Assembly: GCA_022578605.1 (NCBI GenBank)
Contig: MU394095.1
Span: 124,001 to 188,000 of the forward strand
DNA: 64,000 bases
DNA from: Camillea tinctor
Lineage: Eukaryota > Ascomycota > Sordariomycetes > Xylariales > Xylariaceae
Direction of reading: 5' to 3'
Position 1 is the stretch's first letter. Each line of letters starts with the position of its first letter. Shown piece by piece: positions 13,772-24,836 of the stretch. Under the pieces are notes generated by a model that saw only the letters and a list, made by a program, of their open reading frames with translations, ran no database searches and had not been told where the DNA came from. The translations under genes were made by a program, and so were the position numbers.

Positions 13772-15085
13772 TACGATGATGTCGTGTTCGAGCAAGAATT
13801 GCAACAATAATAATAATAAGTAATCGCCAACGTGCACGGCACGCACCGGGGCCCCTCGCGACCAGGCTCGTGGTCCGTAAAACTAGGTGAAGGATGCTAC
13901 CTACTCCAGTCTTTTTTTTTTTCCTCTGCTCTCCCGCACGCCAGTTGGTAGATGCTGACAATTTCTGGGTCTGTACATAAGTTCATCACGTCCTCTCGGG
14001 CTAGGGGTGTGCCGGATCGGAGAGATGTCTGCCCATCTATTCGTTCTTCGCTCAGACGCTGGGCTAGTGCAGAGGAAGAGAGTGAGAGATGAAGACAGCG
14101 TGAACGGTCATTGGCGAGGTTAACAAGGTTAAGATGGCTCATCAAGGGTAAACAGTCTAGGCATGAGACCATGTTAGGGAATAAAGTGGACAGAATAACC
14201 GTTGATCCATGCTCGCTCCACCGCTGGGATCATGCTGTCGAGCTGACAGGAACCCGTCTTTTGAGACCGCTTGCTGTTTGTTTCAAGGTCTTCTTATTCA
14301 CCTACCCACCTACCTGTCTGCCTATGTAGATAGTAGTACACTGGGTTAGCTAGTGTAGGTGTCTAAGAATTTATTTTATCATTACCCTATGTACGTACAT
14401 TCTCCTCTCTCACACATGCCATGCCAGATCCAGTCCTAGTCCTCTCTGATAGGTGCCTGCAGTTGTCTACAACTAAGCAGAAACGCGTAACCTATACCTA
14501 TACCTCACCAGTTACCCACTTAACCTACTTACATACATCTACATATAAACGCGTGGCTGTTTCATAAACCAAATCAAGGTAGCTACATAAAGTGAATCAT
14601 CATGTCAGTTGTCCCTGAGCCCGCCGTGCGCCACTAGGTAATAAAACTACAAACCTCATGTGGCACTGCAGCAGACACTTTGATACACGGATCCCCTGCC
14701 ATCGCAGACACTAGTGTAGGTACACTATTAGCACCTAGGTATTAGTGTAGTGTATAGAAAGAAAGTCGGTATGTAGTGTACTACCATGTTACCCAGGTTG
14801 TACTCGCTGGGGAATGGCTCAGAATGTTTCGACAAGCGTTCGTTGTGGTATTAAAACATCTAAACTCGGGATTGTCAGGGTCGGTGACGAGCTTGCTTGA
14901 CATTCGGTATTTTCCGCCCACGGTCCCCAGGGTACCAAAAGTTGGGTTCACTAGGGATTGAGCACCCTGTTCAATTTATCATGTATGTACTTTTGCTGCT
15001 GTGTTGACCAGGCTAAGTACGCTGTGACGGACAAGGGGAGGCGTCACAGACATGCTTGTCAAGAGCACCCATGGGGGGCCACGAC

Positions 15086-15119
15086 TTGTCAACTGACAAT
15101 TGGAGGCTCGTGAGCCTCC
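15086..15119. repeat. Two adjacent perfect inverted repeats
   Basis: TTGTCA-AC-TGACAA (15086-15099) is followed two bases later by GGAGGCTC-GT-GAGCCTCC (15102-15119). Each has a 2-base centre. They could be a hairpin pair or protein-binding palindromes. Confidence 0.85.
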
Positions 15120-15186
15120 GACGCTCACCTCCACAATATCTTATCGAAATGCCAAAAAGAGACGGCATATGGTTGAAACTGGGGGT

Positions 15187-15236
15187 GGGTCGGGTCGGGT
15201 CGAGTCGAGCTGAGTCGCATCGCATCGCATCGCATT
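15187..15236. repeat. Graded pentanucleotide array
   Basis: Ten pentamers in register: GGGTC x3, GAGTC, GAGCT, GAGTC, GCATC x3, GCATT. The unit changes step by step along the array. Confidence 0.9.
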
Positions 15237-15368
15237 GAATCTCGTGCCAGGACAAAGCTATGCAGTTATGTATGCTGGGTATACTACCTACATTATGCTT
15301 AATCATACTATACTATATAGGTTACTATAGTGTACTATGTGTACGTACTGTCCTATCCTATATTTACA

Positions 15369-15386
15369 ATGCCGGCCGGCCGGCAT
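15369..15386. repeat. Perfect 18-bp palindrome ATGCCGGCCGGCCGGCAT
   Basis: Fully self-complementary GC-rich palindrome within AT-rich DNA, 133 bases after the pentamer array. Confidence 0.9.
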
Positions 15387-15750
15387 GGATGCTTTTATTA
15401 TCACCATTCTGCGCCGTCCCTCGTTCGCCTGTGGACCCTAAGCTGTTCCGACTATCAAAATAAGATGACGATACTTTAGTTGGTCTCACTTGGCCAAACT
15501 AGTGCTGAGATATTTAATTCCTTGTAGGTTTGATCAGGTAACACAGAGATATATCAAGGTGTCCCGTCCTGGTGTCTTTCTTTGCATTCTATTGATAATT
15601 TTACCAGAATAACAGGTCATTTCCCTGGGAATATCCTGGACGGCATAGACATGGACTGTGGCTGTTCGGCAATGTTCTTGATGCTGAAGAAATAACTATA
15701 TCATGCAACACTGGAATACATTGTACTGGATCATGATCTAGGTTTCAGCC

Positions 15751-16101
15751 TTGTGCGCTCCTCGAGGTTTGGTTTACATCCAACCGTCGAGCCAGAGCGG
15801 AGGCTTTAGCAGCATTCAAATGCCCAAAGTGGTCAAAGATGGTGATGCCATTCCAATGCTCCTGCCCAAGAGACGAGCAATGCTTGTTCACATGCATGCT
15901 TTACGAGACCTAGGCGGCTACAGCATGACGCTCAGAATGCGCTCAGATGGCACTTTGGCAATACTAAGCTTTTGGTGGTTTAGAAGTTCCCGAATAGACA
16001 TTCGAGATTCCGCAGCTATGAGTTACTACTACCGAGACTTGGTATCCTTCGGAAAGGCCGCCGACATTCAAGTTGGTGATGAACTATACCCTCATTATTA
16101 G
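15751..16101 (+). other. Unrecognised open frame, possible terminal exon or gene relic
   Basis: An open frame of 116 codons with no ATG at its left end (it opens at TTG), preceded by splice-acceptor-like sequence (gatctag, tttcag) at about 15735-15748. The protein has a plausible coding look (MPKVVKDGD, LPKRRAMLVHMHALRDLGGYS, ending VGDELYPHY) but I recognise no family. It converges with the lysine aminomutase gene, whose stop is 140 bp away. It may be the last exon of a decayed gene or chance. Confidence 0.25.
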
Positions 16102-16241
16102 GGAGTTCTTGTATTCCCAGATCCATCTCTCAGATTTCATCCACCCCTGGGTTTTGACGGGATACCCTCTTTAAAAACAAGGCAGACCCCCCTAACGCTT
16201 CCTCCACATGAGCACACCTACAGAGAGGCATCAGGCCAGCA

Positions 16242-17867
16242 TCACTTTGTCGAACACTTGACTGGGTCGTAGTAGTGATATAGCTGACCCTCTTTGCCCG
16301 GGATAGCTGGCGCCGTGAATGTCGATACTCCAGTCTCCCGGTTGTATGATTCATAAGTATGTGCGGGACGCTTCCCCCCACCTCCTGGGAGATCAACGAC
16401 GAACTTTGGCATCATAAAACCAGCAACCTTGCCTTGGATTTGTTTTTCCATGTCCAGTAATACAGAAAGGGCCGTGCGAAGATGCTCAACTTTTGGTACC
16501 AGGTCACACTGGTATACATAATACTACTCATATAGTTAGTGATGTCATTCCCCTATGTGAAATTGCTTAGGGAAACGTGTTTACAGGTATGACCACCATC
16601 TTGCTGAGCTTTTTGATCAGCATCGTCATGGTCTCAACATTGTCGTTGATGCCTTTCAGCAGGACGGACTGGTTTCGAACGGTGAGGCCTGCTCTTAAGA
16701 GCTTAAGGCTCGCCTCCTCGGTGATCCATGAGACCTCGTTGGGATGATTGAAATGTGTGTGCAAGGCCATGTGCTTGCCTGCATGCCTGGCCTTATCTGA
16801 AACTCGAAGTAATGTCGCAGTCCACGGGTCCTTATCGTCAAGAAACCGCTGTGGCGCAACGGCCAGGCCTTTGGATGCAAAGCGGAACCGTTCAATATTC
16901 TTCATGTTAATAAGTCGATTGCCAATCTCCTCGAGAATATGGGGTGGAAGGTAGTAGGCATCTCCTCCGGAGACCACGATGTCGTGAAGGCCCTCCGTGC
17001 CTTCTATGTACTCAAAGGCCTTATCCAATTGCCTTGCAAATACTTTAAAGCGCTCCTTTGTGATCATATCGGTATTTCCCCCAACACCATATGATCGGGT
17101 GCAATATGTGCAGTAGGTTGGACAGACAGAGACGGCTAAGGTTCGTTAGTGGCCAGAGAGGGTAGTCTGATCTGGAGGCACTCGGTTTCTTACGTAGAAA
17201 TAAGGCTTTATCAGGGTAGCGATGCACGATGCCCTTAACCGGAGAATCTATTTGCTCATGTAATGAGTCCAACTTGCCCACCGGGAGATCCGGTATCATC
17301 ACTGACTTTAACGGAATGAACTGTCTAAATAGAGGGTCATTTGCCGGGTCCTGCCAATTAATTCTACTCATAATGTAAGGCCTAGAGAAGGATAGCTAGT
17401 CAGTTATGAGAAGCCAACGCTTACCCGCGCGGTACTCTTCTGAGAGGAGGCTTACATGATACGAACCGACATCGAAGACTCCTTGATTCCTTGGCTTATA
17501 TCTGCTGTGAATTCATCCCGGCTTTGCATACCGGAGACACCTCCCCTGAGAGGTATCTTTTCTGGAAGAACACTTTCAAGGAAATCCCATAGACGTTTCT
17601 TCCCCTCGATCACATTCTGTGGTGATTTTAGCTTGTTAAAATGCACGTATTGGCCATTCAAGTACCTGCCTTTATGTTCCAGCTCCAAGATAGGAAGTCC
17701 TCGATGGAAACGTCCTTATAAGGTTGTATATCACACCAAAATTTTCTCCTGGGATGTGAAATCGTGCTTGAAATGTGTCGAGACTGAGTAGGGCGCCGTA
17801 CGATAGTGGCATATTTTAACACGTCCTTTATAAGGCTCTGCTGACCGCGGAAGATAAAGGATACCAT
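16242..17867 (-). CDS. kamA: L-lysine 2,3-aminomutase (KamA family radical SAM enzyme)
   Basis: Family reaction: interconverts L-alpha-lysine and L-beta-lysine using a 4Fe-4S cluster, S-adenosylmethionine and PLP. Five exons: 17670-17867, 17456-17616, 17194-17381, 16585-17135, 16242-16523, giving 459 aa; all phases agree. Visible: radical SAM motif CPTYCTYC (Cys187, 191, 194) followed by TRSYGVGGNTD; VSGGDAYYLPP; HTHFNHPNE; VRNQSVLLKGINDN; YYVYQCDLVPKVEHLRT; and the PLP-lysine motif PGGGGK (Lys417). The basic, Ser/Thr-rich N-terminus (RRPTQSRHISSTISHPRR, about 24-41) resembles a mitochondrial presequence. Intron 1 (17617-17669, 53 bp) fits only as a GC-AG intron, AAG|GCAGGT ... CACAG|AAT; the nearby GT donor shifts the frame. 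Introns 2-4 are normal GT-AG of 74, 58 and 61 bp. The family is chiefly bacterial, so ancient transfer is plausible. Confidence 0.93.
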
Positions 17868-20304
17868 ATTTGCCCCAAGAAGTCAAATCAATAATGACTT
17901 TCGATTTCTAACACTGAACTAACATAAGACCTTAGCGCTAGTTGCGAAAAATATAAGAAAAGAGTAACTCATGAATCCTATTCCTTTCACAATAGCGACT
18001 GTGGACAGGATTGTGCCCCTTTATAACCTAGAGACGAGGCCAGGAGATGACCTAGGTTTCCCATGCTCTGTCCACTGATATCGACAGTAAAAGGCAAGAC
18101 TGACTTCATTCCGTGTATCCTCCCCCTTCAAAAAAAAAAAAAACTCTCAAAATATAAGCTCAAGTCAACCGACCCGGTTGGTTTTTCCAATTAGGGTCGT
18201 TGCTGTTGTTAACACACTGCCGACTTGTATTCGACTGCATTGCATCTCACCTCAAAGCCCGATTTCTGGCCAACGCCTTGTTAGCTCTAACCTATGTAAA
18301 TCCCGGTCAGGCCCCTTTGATAGATTCTAGTTCTCTTCACAATTCTGGATCCAACTCTGTAGTTCTGTGGCGAGCTGATGCGGCCCCCTTCTGCCGAGAC
18401 CTTGAACCATCTCGTCGGGCCCTGCCTCTACCCGACTCTTCCCTTAGCCCACTCTTATATGATTCTCTTGCCCGCCTGCTGGGTAACAGCAAATCCACAT
18501 CACCCCCACGATCATACTGATATTCGTTCAGGAGACCTTCCGGGTAGGAACTCCTACGACACTAGCCTCGCATGTTCAGTCAGCAGTAAGAAGCCTGTAG
18601 TCATCCAAGGACGAAAGGGGTAAATTTTTTTTAGGGGGGGGGGGGGGGGGCTTGAATGGGTGTGAACCCCCTTGTATTATGCATTTTGTAATGCATTAGT
18701 ATCTCTTAGGACATTCTATTATCCCAGTCTCTGCATCTAGATACCCTTCAGGGGAAAATATGAGGTAGGAGAGGTAGGCTGTAAGTGATCTTGAAAACCA
18801 TATATGATCCAGCCCGGCGCAGATATCACAAGAACATGTGACACAGATCGCAAAATCTAGCTCACAATGGGGAAGACTGGAGTGCTGTCACCATAACGGC
18901 TTTACCCCTTCGCCTGGCCTGGCTTCAAAGAAGGCTGAGAGGGAGCACATGATATTCTACACGAAACTTCGGCCGTGAACAGTTGCATACCCGACTCTTA
19001 GTATGATTTAGCGCAGCTCTTTAGTGTCATCATGATCGTCCTCTACCCGACCAGTCTCGTGCAAATCTTTTGACCCAGCAGGTCTTGTGTCACTCCACAG
19101 CTGATGGTGACACTAGTGACACGATGAATCTAGTATACAGAATCGGAGCCTTCGCGGTCGTAGGTAACGCGCTTGATCGGCTAGATTAGCAACCAAGCAC
19201 CAGTATCTTGTCTATGTTCATTGGTAAGCACGAATGCAAGTATCTCTAGCTCCAAAGCCTAGAGGTTATCGAGGATTGTTGTTGGTTACCATGTCACCGG
19301 CGCCATCGACTCCTAGGGCCACGTCTCCTTCTCCAATATATGAGGTATTACCTAGACAGTCCATTTAACGAGTTGTAGCATTGGTTATCTTCTGCTTCTG
19401 CATCATGGCAGCTGCGTAGAGAGCAATGAATTCCCTCATCCAGTCTAGAGTAACAAGGGGAAGGGGGGCCTAGAAGTAGTATGGATCTTTTTTTTTTTTT
19501 TTTTGATGACATTGTCACCCTTCTTAGTATTATAACGTTGGCTTCTGCTTCCCATCTCAGTAAGGGGGGCACTACTTCAGAAAACATCTGATTGGATTCC
19601 ACTGGGCTGGTTCCTGCCTGCATGCGCTTTTTGCAAGGGCAGCTGGGGATACCAACATATGCATCCACCATCGACTTTTGGGACAATCAGAAATCTTGTA
19701 GGCCATGTATGTTATAACGCAAACTTTCTCAAGCCCCCCTCCCCCCCCTTTTTTTTTGCCCCTCTGGCTGGGCCTTGGTGAGATGGGTTGTGATGTACAA
19801 CACAAATCGAGAGGAATAAGCATGATAAGCCCGCACCGTTGGAAAACCCATCAAGCCTAAATCTCACCCCAGAAAGCATGGTGGCACCAGCGACATGATG
19901 GATATGCATGGCAATCTATGACGACATAACAAAACTTGTCTTTCGGAAGCCTTTAAGTGACTTATGTAAGAGAAAGCAAGGTAGCATTGGGCAGTTCATT
20001 GCGAATTTATTTCCCTGTTGTCCGCTGGACATATGAAATTATTGTTGGTGATCAAAAGATAGTTATTAGTACAGATATATTCTCAACTAGGATGTGACGG
20101 TTTCGTCGATCTTGAACCTACGTTTTTTTTTTTCGACGACTAAGCTGATGTCTGATAGAAGAATACATTGCCTGTATGTCGTTGTGTATTAGTTCGCCAG
20201 CCCTGGTTGCCATTCATGCTTTGTTGAGAACAAGAGTGCGGGTGCGCGGTTAAGGGTCTATCTTGATGATTAGTGCTAACGTTGATTACTGCAGGCCATT
20301 ATGC
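17868..20304. other. Gene-free stretch upstream of the aminomutase
   Basis: About 2.4 kb with no supportable gene; it contains a G run (18637-18650), a T run (19490-19504) and other homopolymers. Its first part is the aminomutase promoter. Confidence 0.55.
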
Positions 20305-20840
20305 TTAGAGGCTGTCCGGGCAGGCAAAATAGGATGGGAACCCAGTGGTTTGGATCTTTGAGGGAACAATATCCCCAAAAGGCTTGTTGCATTGAAGGCT
20401 GCCGCCATGTGCACAGCTCTGGTCAGGCAGGATTGGGATTTGGAACGCGGAAGTAGTATGGAGATAGACGTGAGCCAGGATTTTCAGATATGAGCGGACC
20501 ATGGCGAAGATGGTACCGTACAGATTCGTCAAGAAATCCTGGTCAGAAAATAGTTGCATGGGAAGACCATGTGCAAGGTCTTGATTCGCCGGTTCCAGTC
20601 GAGACATGATTCCATTGGCCTTCGAGATGTTCCCACTAATTACGATCCAGACTGCCGGGTCAAGCAACTTGCTTAGAGTGTTACATAGCACTGCACGTAT
20701 ACACCCACCTTGAACAGGAGCCGGTCGATATGAAAGATGTCCCAGTTGGAAGTCGGAATGTGAAGACCGGTCGGTTCCATCTTGAACACAACGACTCTTC
20801 CCATCAAGTTTCTACCCCCCTTACGACCTCCGATAGGTAG
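20305..20840 (-). pseudogene. Possible decayed gene, two open frames out of register
   Basis: On the minus strand one frame is open from 20840 to the stop at 20673 and encodes GRVVVFKMEPTGLHIPTSNW then DIFHIDRLLFK, which looks like true protein. From 20691 to 20305 another frame continues with LSKLLDPAVWIVISGN ... YGTIFAMVRSYLK ... PSYFACPDSL and a stop. They could be joined by a frameshift or by an unrecognised intron; the only GT..AG pair at the junction is 18 bp and too short. A stop lies just upstream of the first frame and no start codon is convincing. I do not recognise the family. It may be a pseudogene or an intact gene with unusual introns. Confidence 0.3.
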
Positions 20841-21977
20841 CTACTCAGTAGCCGTAAGATGTCTCGCCTAACATTGGGACCGTTATGAGAGGGGATGTTA
20901 ATGCACGTGGACAAGACAATCTTGCTTCAGTTTTCAACAGCCTAGATTTTATAGCTATGCTCAGCTGATCAAGGAAGATGGTACCTATTCGCAGCCCTGG
21001 CCTAGGTTGACCCGATAAGATAGAGCCCTCATTCGGCTAGGTGACTTGAGGTTTCCACGACGGCGCGGCCCGTTGCTCGGTCCAGAAATAGAATTGTCAC
21101 TTTTCCTTGCCCTTTGCCTCTCTCCGTTTCATCTCCACCTCCAACCCCAACCCTCTTCCCTCTTTGATCTGGCAATCTGGCAATCTGGTAACCTGGGTCA
21201 TATGCTCCGGTAGAGAGTTTTATTATTTATTATTATTATTATTATCTTTCTTGCTGACATTTGGGTGTGCTCTGGTAAATCTTAACTAAAGATCATATCC
21301 TGACTACTACGCTGCGTGGTGATTTAGAACAAGCATCGATCCGTTGAAGGTGGTATTCAAGCCGGGGTATAACTTTGAAGTTGATTCTGTCGTGCATGTA
21401 AGCTGCATTAGTCTCTTCATCCCGAAGACAAATATAAGCCGCGGATAATCGGAATTGGTTGAAATTCGGACCAGAGGTGATCGTGAGCGGGAAGGCAGGC
21501 TGCGTTTCTACCCCGAACGAACACGAGTCTTGCCTACCCCCCTCTTCTATGTATGGTTAGTTACGTTAATTGGTTCAGCACCCGAAGCATTTGGTGATAA
21601 TAACTAGAAGGTAAAGGTTGACCCCATAGAGGTGACGCATTGCTTCTATGCAACATTTAATTGACGATAGCTTCGATTTCAGGAAAACCAAGTTTGGGGT
21701 AGGGACATCGGGCGATCTAAGAAACCGATGTGTTCGGGTTTGATTGGAGCGGGAAGATCATATCTAAACAGTACCGTACGCACTATACCCAGCGCTCTTG
21801 TGTATGCGGGCTACCCGATAAGTTGTTGTCCTATACGCCATTACAGAAACTAGGTCAATATTCGGTTAGAAATCCGAAGTCTACTGATGTCGCTTTGAGA
21901 GTCCGTGCCGACCAGGTTGCAACGACTGGATCAACTAAGGAAGATGAATACTACATTTAGTTATTGATGGCAGTAAG
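20841..21977. other. Intergenic, no gene seen
   Basis: Nothing supportable. A TTATTATTATTA microsatellite lies at about 21222-21245. Confidence 0.5.
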
Positions 21978-22369
21978 TCAGAGGCTAGCTTGGCTTCGTA
22001 GGTTGAAAATGGAACCCCCCTGTCTGTCTTCTTTCACCTCTGTTCTTGTAAATAGAAGTATGCGGATAGTTTTGCCGCCCTGCATGCTCTTGGTTGGTCC
22101 TGCCCATAGGTATAAATGGGGTTTACGAATCAACGAATAAACCTCGAGACCTGCACCTTGATCTGGTCCCCGTTGAAATCTGAGCCAGAGGGGGAGAAAG
22201 AATGACACATACGACGCGAGATGTATTTCAGAATTAAATCGGGTGTAAGAAGCTTACGAGAAGCAGCCCGTACGAGGTTCCTAGGAACTAGGCTGTAGAT
22301 CACTCCGCGGACCGGCCTGCAGGTAGCGATGAGCCGGGCCACTAGGACTGCGGATACGGTAGCAGCCAT
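21978..22369 (-). CDS. Weak candidate: two-exon small protein
   Basis: An ATG at 22369 has a good context (gcaagATGGCT) and opens MAATVSAVLVARLIATCRPV, a hydrophobic/basic start resembling a mitochondrial or membrane leader. A GTAAGC donor after 22258 and a CAG acceptor at 22163 would join it in frame to 21978-22162 (VYSLIRKPHLYLWAGPTK ...), giving 98 aa. The phases agree, but no family is recognised, no clear branch point is seen, and a chance model cannot be excluded. Confidence 0.22.
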
Positions 22370-22999
22370 CTTGCTGGAGAAACTGAAGTGATCACTTATT
22401 AGAGTAGTCCTACTGCAGTTGGGAGGCATGCAGTCTAATATGTAGCCGCGGTGCAGGTGGACTGGACATCAGTCGGTAGGCCGAGAGTAAGGCACGTAGC
22501 TTGGGGAGAGGCGAAGAGACGATACACTGAACCGTCTACATGCCTCTAGGGCAATATCGTGGCATCCTGTTTATTTCCTCAAGTCAAATATAACAGGGAC
22601 TAGACGCAACAGAGCACGGACTCGAATCAGAATGATAAATCTGAGCTCGCAATGTGAAGTCATTGCGAAGAGAATTCCCTTTGCCATTCTTGCTGCAAAT
22701 TGCGTCTTCCTTGGCCGATTTCTCGAGCTATATTTAGACGGATAACTTGGAGGAGGGCATAAGTCATTCTCAAATTCAATAGTAGCGCAAAGAAAAAAAA
22801 GGTTATGATAATTATTATTACAAGGACAACTGTGTTCAAATATCCATCAAATCAACGAGAGTTATGATTTATCCCATTATCCGCATTCTATTTGGCGAAC
22901 TGTTACTATCTAATATGTGAAATAGCGCCCTTGGACCCGTCCCTGTCGAACGGGGCGCTTCAAAAGATAAAGCATCATTATTTGCCTCCTGGTGTTATC
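22370..22999. other. Intergenic, no gene seen
   Basis: Spacer between the weak small-gene candidate and the orphan ORF that ends at 23000. Nothing recognised. Confidence 0.5.
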
Positions 23000-23734
23000 T
23001 TAATCATAGACATCGGAATCGTCATCGCCCTCACTGTCGTTAAAATAATATGTATGATCGTGGGGATATTTTACGACACCCATGGGATCGGTTACTGAGA
23101 TCGTTGGCACCCCCGGTTTGTTCTGAGGTCGATTTAAGAGAGTCCATTTATTCACCGAACCCTTAATAGGGATGTTCTTATTATATTCTCTGTAAAGTCC
23201 CGGCACTTCAAGTAAATGTGCACTTAGAGATGACCTATTCTGGTAATAGGCGATTTCTGATGTTTCAGTTAAGTTTAAAGTAGGTGCTGGCTTGATCTCC
23301 TTTGTCTTGGGTGCTAAGGTGATGCTTAGCCCAACGGAGCCAGCTCGTGTAGTAGGATCGAGAATATTATCGATGGTAGGTCGGGAATTCTCTGTAATAC
23401 TGCGTTGCCAGATTTCTCTAGTCTCTGAGCTGTTCATAGTGCAGCTCGACGTATGATGGCAAGGTTCGATCGCCCTAGTCCTTTGTGATGCTGGAGTTTG
23501 CGAACCTGTGCTTGTTTCAACGACGTCTCTTTTCATCGAATCAAAAGCAGATGAAAGGCCTATGTTTGCTTTTGAGGAAATTTCGGACGGATTGAGGATA
23601 GTTATCTTGTCAAGTACGACGGGACAAAGAGCCTTATTAGTGGCCATTTTATAAAGCACATGAGAATGGCTTCTTAAATCTGTGAATTGGGTGATTTTGG
23701 ACCAAATGCGGTCATATGAGCTAGCCCATGCCAT
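23000..23734 (-). CDS. Hypothetical protein, single exon, unrecognised
   Basis: 244 codons from ATG at 23734 to the stop at 23000, without introns. The length is unlikely by chance in this moderately AT-rich stretch. The protein is hydrophilic with no signal peptide or membrane segment, has a Ser/Thr-rich centre (TSTGSQTPASQRT), and ends in an aromatic-acidic tail (HTYYFNDSEGDDDSDVYD). The stretch PGLYREYNKNIPIKGSVNKW resembles a genuine folded segment. No family recognised; possibly a lineage-specific orphan. Confidence 0.5.
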   Translation of the reverse strand: MAWASSYDRIWSKITQFTDLRSHSHVLYKMATNKALCPVVLDKITILNPSEISSKANIGLSSAFDSMKRDVVETSTGSQTPASQRTRAIEPCHHTSSCTMNSSETREIWQRSITENSRPTIDNILDPTTRAGSVGLSITLAPKTKEIKPAPTLNLTETSEIAYYQNRSSLSAHLLEVPGLYREYNKNIPIKGSVNKWTLLNRPQNKPGVPTISVTDPMGVVKYPHDHTYYFNDSEGDDDSDVYD

Positions 23735-24836
23735 GAGTTATATACATTTCCCCCTATGAATAGAGTTGTTGTTGGGGTTGGGCAGGATAAACACTTGTAT
23801 GAAACCATGAGCTTAAACACCAAAGAACATGAGTCAAAGTTAAAAAAAAAGTTAGATAGGAGGCATTTAATTATGGGCGAGAACGTTGTCTATAGTTTAC
23901 AAGGACTGATATCCGAAGCTTGGTATAAAGTATTTGAATATAGTAGTTTCATTATGACTTGAATATGATGGCATGTGAAGGTACTTTTCTCTTCATGTAA
24001 GCAATTCTCATTAAAATGGCAACACTGGTCGAGAAGGTTTGCAATTAGCTTTTCGAACATCATAACCTGACAATAGAGGGTGGATACTAGCAAATAACTC
24101 ATTGAATCACATAATAAGCCGATAGAAAACACAAGCATGCCAATTATATACCCTCCAGCATTTGGTCTATCCCAACTCTTTACATAGGAGAGAACACCAA
24201 TATCAGCTTGAAGGTTTTTGGTAGTTTTTGAAGAAAAAACAGGCAACGAATCAAATTTTTTTTTTTTTTTCAATTTGTAGGGCCATACCCACTGCTAGAT
24301 TGCTGGACTTTCAAGTTGCAGTTATAAAAAAAGGCGGGGGGACGTTTTCTATTATTATTTCCCCTAGCATAGTACGTAAGTAATATTCAAGAGATGCTGG
24401 GATATTCGCGGCCCATATCTGCCATGCTATGAGGGCAGCATCCCTTAAGGGAAAGATGGCAAGCGTTTATAATATGTATAATTAATATCCCGATTATATG
24501 GAATTTGGCTAACGTGCGGATCAGTCAAGTGTGCAGTGGCCCATAGGCCGAGAGCCATATGAGGGCATGGTTTGTGGGCATGTCGGCTCTGGGCACCGTG
24601 GACTTTACCTTGCATCAAAATGCAGAAGGAATGCCGGAAATGTTGAGATCAAATTTGTCTCTACGAGATTCCGGCTTCTGTAATCCTACGGACCATATGG
24701 TCGCTTTTTATCTCCGCCTCAAACGACAGCTTCCTGGCCGCCCCAGAAGGATGCCCAAATGCAATTGATCATGCTTGGGATCAGACTAGACTTGTAATGT
24801 TCTAGTTGTGGAATATTAGCACAAATTCATACAAGA
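23735..24836. other. Intergenic with an open frame behind a poly-A tract
   Basis: On the minus strand 23890-24273 is open for 127 codons and has a hydrophobic segment (YIIGMLVFSIGLLCDSMSYLLVS), but starts at TTG next to a 15-base A run (T run on the plus strand, 24256-24270). An upstream ATG (MALQIE) is one base out of frame with it, so a homopolymer length error would create a longer gene. Not supported as it stands. Confidence 0.3.

Larger units (their letters stand above)
13772..15750. other. Intergenic region with structured repeats
   Basis: Upstream region of the minus-strand gene ending at 13771, with no supported gene. It includes TA-rich DNA with TAGTGTAGTACACT-like repeats (14325-14780) and the palindrome/pentamer cluster annotated separately at 15086-15386. 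Confidence 0.55.

Noticed and set aside
15187..15236. CRISPR-like array
   Set aside because: Contiguous pentamers without spacers; nuclear fungal DNA.
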